From: Brachypterus glaber
Lineage: Eukaryota; Arthropoda; Insecta; Coleoptera; Kateretidae
Assembly: GCA_958510825.1 (NCBI GenBank)
Contig: OY294045.1
Coordinates: 98,392,988 to 98,456,987, forward strand
Reading direction: 5' to 3'
DNA length: 64,000 bases
The notes under the pieces were generated by a model. That model worked only from the letters and a program-made list of their open reading frames with translations, was not told where the DNA came from and did not search any database. The position numbers were made by a program, and so were the translations under genes. Shown in pieces: positions 56,484 to 64,000 of the stretch; position 1 is the stretch's first letter, and each line of letters opens with the position of its first letter.

Positions 56484-57708
56484 TTTATTGGTCTAGAAAA
56501 TTACATATTGGAATATAATTATTACAATATATATGCTATTTTACACTAAAATGCAAAAATATTTTAGGCATAATGGTATACGAAATCGATCAAGTAGTAC
56601 CTGTTGGACCCTGTGGTCTTAAAACGACAATTTGAAATAAGAAAATGCGTAAAACATAGAGATTGGACTTACCTTGATGTTAGATGTTCTGGTGATGTCT
56701 GAGCTCAGAAGTGGTGATGGATAGGCCCTGTCTCTATATTCAGTAACGCGAAAAATGTTGTGTTGAAGTGGAACTGTATATCATAGATGGTATCTATAAT
56801 CTCCTTTTGCATAGCGAGTGACCGAAACAACAATGGCCGTCGGCGATATTGATTGATAATATCGATGTACGTGCTGCGTATCGATCCAATTACTACTTAC
56901 TTTCTTTCCCAGGTGACTTCGGTCAACCCGGAGGAGCCGCAATTTCACGCATTGCGGCGTTGCCAGATTCAATGGGCTAAATTTCCCTTTATTTTAAAGG
57001 AAAATAATAAATTTATATTTATTATTTGAACGAAACCTAAACAGTACCGGTGTATGATGTCTTTTATTCTGGTACAGTCGTACTGCTGGCTCCGCTTCAT
57101 CATCATGTTGGTATATCTATTAGAGAGTGGATGATCAAAGTTACCGCGCTCCAAGAGTATAGGAGAAAGAGAAACCAGTTTAAAACCGCGATTCGGATAT
57201 CAAAATTTATTTCCCATTACCTCGACAGACGTGTTTTTTCCTTCTCTCTAAGTGGATTACGGCCTGTCGTAATCAGATTACCAGGCTGTGTTTTTATTTA
57301 TTAGTTTAGTTGTTTGCCGGAGATTTAGAGCTTAATTAAGCTCACATAGGCAATCATCTTTAAAACAATCAGAGTACTATGAAATTATCAGAGTACAAGT
57401 GAAGCAGTGGTATATAAACTTAGTTACGAGGGTTGTACCCAATATACAAATATGCTATTTGTTGGCGATTTAGATTTTATAGTGATTTTAATGTTAAAAC
57501 CTTCGAGTAGGCGCGCGTACACTTCGTATACGCTGGTTTTTAAAGAGGTCAGTTGTCTTTTAAAACTCATTGACTTTGGGGTGCATTTCAGTTATCTTTT
57601 AAAAGATCTAGCGCAAATACATTCGTTTAGTTTCGACATAGAACCTATATACGTACTGCAAATTTTATAATTTTTACGATTCCTCATATTTTTATAAACA
57701 AATATCAC
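56484..57708. other. Spacer, partly GC-richer; nothing assigned
   Basis: 56700-56960 has more CpG and several ATCGAT-like words (ATATCGATGT, GTATCGATCC), similar to insect DRE sites. Frames at 57050-57304 and 57407-57670 are unrecognised; the second opens VVYKLSYEGCTQYT, which faintly recalls a GIY-YIG start. Confidence 0.4.
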
Positions 57709-58620
57709 ATGCGTATACTTTATATTAATGAAATGTTAAAAATACCAATTTTTGGGGATATTTTATCTTATGCCGATGATACTGTACTACTTTTCAATAA
57801 CAATACTTGGGAAGAAACAAGGAGGGATGCTGAAAATGGTCTATACCGTATAAAGCGTTGGTTGGACAGTAACTTACTCAGCCTTAATTTTACAAAAACT
57901 AAATTTATCACTTTTACTAATAGCTCTGCTGTTCAACCAAAGTTTAAAACAATTAAATTTCACTCGAGATGTAATATGGGTGTAAACTGTCTGTGCCAAA
58001 GGTCAATTGAAAAAACGGAGTCTATAAAATATTTAGGTTTGGTAATAAACAATACTTTAAAATGGTATGATCATTCAAACTATATTGACAATAAGTTAAA
58101 AAAACTGGTTTTCACTTTTTATAAACTTAGGGAAATGATTCCAATGAAGGCATTGAAAATGGCGTATAATTCCCTGGTTGAATCTAGCGTATCTTATGGA
58201 ATTATTGTGTGGGGTGGTACATACGAAAATCAAAAAAAAAATTTAATAATAACTAAAAAATGGATTTTAAAAATAATTTTATCAAAAAAACGAAGTACCC
58301 CGACTGATGAAGCTTATGAAGAGAGCAACGTTTTAAATTTTAATCAATTGTACGCATTTAATGTAGCCAAGTTCGTCTATAAAAATGAGGAATTAAGAGA
58401 AATTCAACAGCATCAATACAATACTAGACAAGACAACGTCGCGATAATTCCAAAAATTCCGACAACATTGTTTGAAAACACTATAATCGTGAAGGGTCCA
58501 AAAATATATAATATTTTGCCACTTGAACTTAAACGCATTCAATCTTTCAGTCTATTCTGTAAAAAACTAAAGCTTTTTATTCACAAAAATAAAAATACTA
58601 TAGAAAATGCACTACTTTAG
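57709..58620 (+). pseudogene. LINE RT, from motif C to the end
   Basis: 303 codons from an ATG that is a truncation product (the preceding MRILYINEMLKIP is itself RT sequence, LYINDL-like). Catalytic motif C is YADD (21-24). The following GLYRIKRWLDSNLLSLNFTK, KYLGLVINNTLKW, the thumb ...SLVESSVSYGIIVWGG and the ending KGPKIYNILPLELK...FSLFCKKLKLFI are typical of Jockey/CR1-like LINEs and parallel the remnant at 2882. Motifs A and B are missing, so it is inactive, but there is no stop or frameshift in 900 bp. The 3' end is a (TCTTA)n tail at 58979. Confidence 0.85.
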
Positions 58621-58978
58621 ACCAACATAGATACGCATCTAGATATAAATCTTTTACACAAGAACAAGTTATTTCCTAAATGCTCCTTCACCAAGAAAAA
58701 AAATGTATGTATATTTTTTAGAATTTTTTAGAATTGATAATTTTGCAGTAGTAAATTGTGATAATATTTTTGATAGTATTTAACTATTTAATTTTTTTTT
58801 AAGATATAATTTTTTCCCTGCTATTTGCTTTATATAATACTTATGTAACGCACAACCCAAATAATTGTATTCGTAATCTATTTAAGCACGACACGATTTC
58901 TTTCGGGAAATCAGGTGCACTTTAAAAATTTAATATCTACATTTGTAAACAGACTTTGTATATTTTGCTGAATAAATT

Positions 58979-59002
58979 TATCTTATCTTATCTTATCTTA
59001 TA
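58979..59002 (+). repeat. (TCTTA)n tail of the LINE at 57709
   Basis: Four to five units right after GCTGAATAAATT. Confidence 0.75.
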
Positions 59003-59562
59003 TCAGATACTCGCGACCGTTTACGTAATTTTTACAGGCGCGCCTACTGGAAGGTTAATTAACAAGCATTGTACTATATAATTATCAAAGAGTTTAGATT
59101 TAGATATGCCCCGGATTCAATTTTATATATTTTATAGTGATTGTATGGAAGATGTGCAGTAAAATGACGAACATGTGATTATATTGGAGTAAGAAGGGAA
59201 TTTTATGTTTTTTAATGCTGATAAATTTTGATTTGGAAGCAACAACACGTAAAGAAGTTTTTATACGTACAGAATGTTTTTATATACTAGCGCATGCGCA
59301 AATATAATTACAAATTAGAAAAAAACTGCCTTGTCAACAGCTAACACAACCAACAGCAAACACGAAAAGGAAAGAAGGAAAAGAAAAAGAAAAGGTCTTA
59401 CAGAAGACTGGAAATTTGCTATAATCAAAACAGGAGTGGGCATGGTGAAAAAGCCAGACAAGAACCACTCTTGGTGAATTGATTAACTAAGAGGGATCTG
59501 GCTAATTATCTCACTGAGAAAAGGCCAAAATAAAGAAAGAAGAAGAAGAAGAAATATATCCT
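59003..59562. other. Spacer, nothing recognised
   Basis: AAG-rich stretches at 59375-59400 and 59535-59553. No gene. Confidence 0.5.
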
Positions 59563-60925
59563 CCCTATGAAAAATGACCAATAGAAATCAAATACAAACC
59601 AATAGAAATTTGTATTGGTTTTTATTGGTCTCTATTGGTTTTATTGGTCTTTATTGGTATTAAAATTAAACTCTATTGGTTTATATTGGTCTGTGTTGGA
59701 AAAAATTTTTACTGGTTATTACCAATACAAAACGTATTGGTCTGTATTGGTTCTTTTCCACAATATATGTTATTTTATTGGTATGTATTGGTTTAAATTG
59801 GATATTATATTTATTGGTAAATACCAATACAAAACTTATTGGTCCGTATTGGTTTATTTAAATATTTTTTTTAATATATATTGGTATCTAATGGTTTATA
59901 TTGGACTTTATATTTATTGGTAAGTACCAATACAAAAACCTTATTTTTGTATTGGTTTGTATTGGTTTATATTTGACCAAATATCGATATTATATTTATT
60001 GGTAAATTCCAATACAAAAACTTATTGGTCTGTATTGGTCTTTTTTAAATATTTTTTTTTATATTGGTATCTAATGGTTTATATTGGATATTATATTTAT
60101 TGGTAAATACCAGTACAAAAACCTTCTTTTTTGTATTGGTTTATATTTGACGAAATATCGATATTATATTTATTGGTAAATACCAATACAAAAACTTATT
60201 GGTCTGTATTGGTCTTTTTCAAATATTTTTTTTATATTGGTATCTAATGGTTTATATTGGATATATATCGGCTATAAAAAATGTCTTCTCTACCTTGGTA
60301 TATAATTACTATTATTATTTAAAAAAAAAATAGTTAACAAATCACATGACTTTTAAGTTTGTTTGTTGCATGTGATTTTTTTGCAGCAAATTGTATATGA
60401 CCTATATGGGTCATATATATTCGAAAAATATTGTACTGGAAAATTCCAATTGAATCTGACATATATAACGTTGTATTGGTTATTTCCAATAAGATACATT
60501 TTATCTTTATTGGTCCGTATTGGTACATTATTGTACCGGTAAAATCCAATATAAACCAATATACCAACTTCTACAAATTATATTGGTAATTTCCAATAAG
60601 ATACATTGTATGCCTCTCTATTGGTCTGTATTGGTCTCTATCGGTTATTTTATTGGAAAGCCCATTATAAACCAATAGAAAACGACTTACACAAGATTGT
60701 ATTGGTAATTTCCAATAATACGTTTTTCGAGTCTCTATTGGTTTTTTTTCGGTTTGTATTCGGTTATTGTACTGGTCTATATTGGAGTTTACCAATAGAA
60801 ACCGACTTACGTAAGTCGTTTTCTATTGGTCTGTATTGGTATATACCAGTTCAATAACCGAGTACAAACCTCAAAAAAACCAATAGAAAATTTCTTCTGT
60901 TCTCTATTGGTCATTTTTCATAGGG
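59563..60925. mobile_element. 1.36-kb element saturated with ATTGGT/ACCAAT
   Basis: Perfect terminal inverted repeat of 23 bp starting CCCTATGAAAAATGACC. The interior is a dense mix of ATTGGT and ACCAAT words (dozens), often as TATTGGTNTGTATTGGTTT, and TTTATTGGTAAATACCAATA palindromes. Tyr/Ile/Trp-rich open frames on both strands follow from the repeat. No target duplication is obvious (flanks ATATATCCT and CTGTCACT). Confidence 0.9.
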
Positions 60926-61855
60926 CTGTCACTTTTCCAGAAGCTGTGCCGTAGGACACACGCAACTTAATATCTCAATTGTACAATCTATGCAAATATG
61001 TAACCTTATATTGTTATGAGTGCAACAAGCTAACTGTGTCTATAATCTACGCTAAATGAGACATACAAAAGGCCAATTGAAGTTAATACTTGCGGCTAAG
61101 AATATCCCGTGACTCTTGTCATACACTCAAGTGTGGTTTTTATGCGGCCTGGGGCTGCCACAGACATCTTGAATTATTTATTAAGCGATTAATACGTTGG
61201 CCGCTAAGACTTTTGCTTGATTTACACCGTTTTAAGGCATGCGGTTTAACGAATATACGGGTACGCTAATTAACATAAAAAATACGATTTTGTATGGAGT
61301 AATAAAGTTACAATGTTTTAATTAGATAGTTTGTATGGTATTTAAAAATTATTCCTACGTATGTTTTAGATATATGTACCTGGATGCAGGTTTATTAAGA
61401 TCTTAATTAGAGAAATGCTGCAGGATGTGTTTTATTTTTGAATACAATTTTGGGAATAATAAAAATGCGTTTGGTTTGGTAAGTAAGTAAAAAGAAGGAA
61501 AATGAACTGCCTCTCGTTTTTATACGATAAAACGAAAACGAAAAAAAAAAAGTATATATCTAAATATAATTTAGTGCAATTTCGGATAGAATAAGTGGCG
61601 ATGTTGTTTTTTTTTACAGTGTGGATACATTATATTAAAAATTTTTGCCAAGATAATTATCTTAAATATACCAAAATACAGGAGAAAGAAACGCCAATCG
61701 TTGCGCCTCTTGCTCCACGCGGAGCTACGAGTCTAAGAAGAAGAAGAATACCAAAATACATAAATAAAAGCCCACGATAAGAAGAAAGGCTTAAAAAGCA
61801 GAAAATAAGTAACAACAATAATTAATTACAGAAATTTTCAATTTTAAACAAAATT
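60926..61855. other. Spacer, nothing recognised
   Basis: No coding frame or repeat relative found; AGAAGAAGAA-type tract at 61735-61748. Confidence 0.5.
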
Positions 61856-61867
61856 ATAAAATAGTAT

Positions 61868-62410
61868 GTAGTAAGGGTGGGGAGGCTACAAGCCAGGCAA
61901 CTAGGCCATTATGGCCCTTTTTGCCAGCCCCGAGCTGTCCCAGCCACACATCTACCCTACTCACTGCCTAAACCTGCCGGACCTCCTTATAAAGGTCGCG
62001 ATATCTGTCCAGGCAAGGGTACGCAACTCCTCTCTTCGGAGAGTTGCCACTCCGAAGATCTCCTGTCGTATTCTGCCGAACCGATCGCATTGTCCTAGGA
62101 AATGGAAGGACGATTCTTCGTCTATCCCGCAACCCGAACAGACGGGGTCGTTACCGACCTTCATCTTGAACAGGTGCCTTCCTAGTCCACAGTGACCCGT
62201 GAGGATCCCTGTGAGTTGGCTGATCGTGGCTCGGCTTCTTCCTAGTAGCCACGCGGTTTTTGACTTGCTTGGACCGGAAAGGAAGTCCTTTGCCTGTCTG
62301 CAGTTCGTGACCGTTGACCAGCTTTCCCTTAGTTTTTCTCCAGCCCACGTGTTGAGGGCTGATGTGACTTGTTTCCTTGTAATACCAAGCATGGGTTCGG
62401 GTCCCATGCA
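61868..62410 (-). mobile_element. 5'-truncated LINE with 12-bp target duplication
   Basis: ATAAAATAGTAT flanks both sides exactly (61856-61867, 62411-62422). The 543-bp insert is clearly more GC-rich than its surroundings and ends (minus strand) CCTCCCCACCCTTACTAC without poly(A). Confidence 0.85.
61961..62410 (-). pseudogene. LINE ORF2 C-terminus (RNase H/zinc-finger region)
   Basis: A 148-codon frame from an ATG at 62405-62407 to a stop at 61961, open at its 5' edge, where the insertion is truncated. The block LTGILTGHCGLGRHLFKMKV, then CSGCGIDEESSFHFLGQCDRF is the region after RNase H in I/LOA/Jockey-type ORF2 proteins (LTGH...H, then a CxxC...H...C zinc-binding motif). The RNase H catalytic start (TDGS) is not present. 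The G+C content differs sharply from the flanks, so the insertion looks recent. Confidence 0.75.
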
Positions 62411-62540
62411 ATAAAATAGTATATTACATAACTAGTGTGGAAAGTGATATATTTCGAGTGGGAAGGTTTACGAACGAGCCGCTAGGCGAGTGAGGAAACC
62501 CCACGAGTGTATGAAATACACTTTCCAACGAGTTAACGGT
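62411..62540. mobile_element. Hairpin MITE (family E), copy 2
   Basis: AATAGTATATTACATAACTA, GTGTGGAAAGTG ... GAGCCGCTAGGCGAGTGAGG ... CACTTTCCAACGAGTTA. The LINE at 61868 inserted at its left terminus. The right outer terminus differs (ACGGTCTATAG). Confidence 0.8.
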
Positions 62541-63339
62541 CTATAGTCTGAAATACGGACTGGGTATCTTTTGCGTTTTACCCGCTCTGTATAAAAAAAA
62601 ATGTTAAATAAACATGCAGATTCCTTAAGCTCTTTTTCATAATAAACAGCTGTTATGACCCTTTTTTTAGATTGCACATTTAAATAGAAGCAGATGATGT
62701 ATATCTGCATGCTAGTCAGTTATAATTTGGCAGAATTTCGAAAAAAAGTTTATGTTCAACCTATAATAATAAAGTACCCATAGGTAGGCATTAGAACATC
62801 ATTATAAATTCTATAAAATTCTTTATCATCAATATCTTATTGTTATATCTTTAGGCATATTTTCGACTATTCTATTCTTGACTATATGAAATAAATCATA
62901 ACCAAATCACTGCGGGACGTCAAAATAAGAAACATACACACCAATTGTTCCATTCCAATTTTTTCTTTGATATGTCACTTGTTTCATAATACAAAATGTT
63001 ATAAATGACCGCGACTGCTTTTTTAGAAAGAGAAGGAAATAATTTTTAGAGATTTGATCGGGCTAACAACGATTTATAGTAGATATCATCAAAACGGACA
63101 CTTCAATTAGTCGCTGTGTTATCGGTGAATAGCTTGAACCAATATAATTAATAAAATCAAGTCTTTATGATTGATGAATTTCTGTATTTTGCTTTCCCAT
63201 TTTGAAAATTTTCAAAATTTCGGAAAGCCTTGTATTCGTGCAAAAATTTTCAAAATTTTTTTTTGCGTATTTTTGCGTTTTATGACGTTTTATGTCGATA
63301 TAAATCAATTTCGAGCAAAAAAAAATTGTCGCTCGATCG
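62541..63339. other. AT-rich spacer, nothing recognised
   Basis: No coding frame or repeat relative found. Confidence 0.5.
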
Positions 63340-63420
63340 GTCTGTCCGGGAAATCTTGTGGACACGATAACTTAAGAACGCTTTAAGCTAGAGACTTGAA
63401 ATTTGGCATACAGGTATGTT
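63340..63420 (+). repeat. Module shared with 29840-29925
   Basis: GGACACGATAACTTAAGAAC, GCTTTAAGCTAG.GACTTGAAATTTGG: the inverse of the module in the repeat at 29565. GGTCTGTCCGGG precedes it. Confidence 0.75.
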
Positions 63421-63530
63421 ACCAAAAGTTCTCGCTCGGGATTGTTTTTGGTGAACATTGGTGTGAACAGGGGGGCATGGGGAAAAATACATTTCTTATA
63501 GAAAAATTTGAAAATTGCTATACCTATATG

Positions 63531-64000
63531 GGTTTTTGAGGTTGCTGAAATTGAATCTGATAATAAAAAAATTTTAACTCCACCTCCACGGGGGTCGGGG
63601 GGTAAATATTTTTAAATATTTTCAATATTTTCGTGAAGATTGGTATATAGGGGTTTTTGTGGTCGACGAATATAAATCTGATATTTTTTTCCTAATTTCA
63701 CCCCTGAGGGGTGGGGGGTAGTTTTCGTGAAACCTGGTGTATTGGGGTTTTTGAGGTTGCTGAAAGTGAATCTGATAATAAAAATATTCTAAATCCACCC
63801 CCTGAAGTGTGAGGTGTAGTTTTCGTTGTTATATTGGGGTTTTTGAGGTTGTTGAAGGTGAATCTGATTATAAAAAAATTCTAACTTTACCCCTAAAGGG
63901 GCAGAGGGTAGTTTTCGTGAAAATTGGTATATTAAGGTTTTTATGGTTGCTGAAAGTGAATCTGATAATAAAAAATACATTTTACGGGCGGAGGTGAAAA
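63531..64000 (+). repeat. Tandem array, 92-121-bp units, runs off the window
   Basis: GGTTTTTGAGGTTGCTGAA-type unit starts at 63531, 63652, 63745, 63837 and 63935. Each unit continues GTGAATCTGATAATAAAA, a C/G-rich CCACCCCCTGAGGGG part and TAGTTTTCGTGAAAATTGG. A single unit of the same repeat lies at 28349-28420. Confidence 0.9.

Noticed and set aside
57407..57670. A GIY-YIG (Penelope) fragment opening VVYKLSYEGCTQYT
   Set aside because: Only about 14 residues look right and no YIG or catalytic Arg/Glu follows.
59615..60857. Several Tyr/Ile/Trp-rich frames
   Set aside because: Translation of ATTGGT/ACCAAT repeats on both strands.

Overview
The window is strongly AT-rich eukaryotic DNA and reads as a transposon-filled stretch of an insect genome. 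A beetle is my best guess, from the mix of Jockey/CR1-like LINEs, a Penelope-like element and many foldback MITEs; this is inference and the species is not identified. I see no intact host protein-coding gene. Every long open reading frame I can assign is a decayed piece of a retroelement, or an open frame created by a repeat. The best hint of a host gene is a GC/CpG-richer block at about 19.4-20.0 kb, which looks like a promoter plus non-coding first exon on the minus strand ending in a strong splice donor at 19404. If that is right, everything below 19.4 kb could be intron.

Layout. 0-10 kb: an 8-bp-TSD MITE, a retroelement 3' fragment with poly(A), two LINE reverse-transcriptase (RT) remnants, a TA-flanked foldback, a MITE nested in another MITE, and a 1.5-kb Penelope-like element with inverted 238-bp terminal repeats that each carry a hammerhead-ribozyme-like motif. 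10-20 kb: palindromic elements, one tRNA-derived SINE, and the candidate first exon. 20-30 kb: long foldbacks, and a hAT-type MITE (250 bp) of which a second copy has seeded a 171-bp-period tandem array; then purine-rich and 54-bp-type tandem repeats. 30-40 kb: TTAA-flanked MITEs, a short possible recombinase-like remnant, RT scraps and two copies of an ACATCGGCACT family. 40-53 kb: a cluster of a double-hairpin MITE, more ACATCGGCACT copies, a CR1/L2-like RT tail and further hairpin MITEs. 53-64 kb: two LINE RT remnants with microsatellite tails, a 1.36-kb element packed with ATTGGT/ACCAAT motifs, a target-site-duplicated LINE fragment with an RNase-H-region ORF, and a tandem array that runs off the right edge.

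The elements form a layered history: elements inserted in elements, several with exact target-site duplications (8, 8, 11, 12, 13, 3 and TTAA/TA), and LINE copies that end in short tandem repeats rather than poly(A). The observations I rate highest are the MITE-to-satellite conversion at 25 kb, the ribozyme-like motifs in the Penelope repeats, the ATTGGT-saturated element at 59.6-60.9 kb, the recurring GC-rich hairpin core shared by otherwise different repeats, and the double-hairpin MITE cluster with one half-inverted copy. All alignments were done by eye; coordinates of repeat edges are good to a few bases where a duplication is quoted, otherwise to about 10-20 bases.
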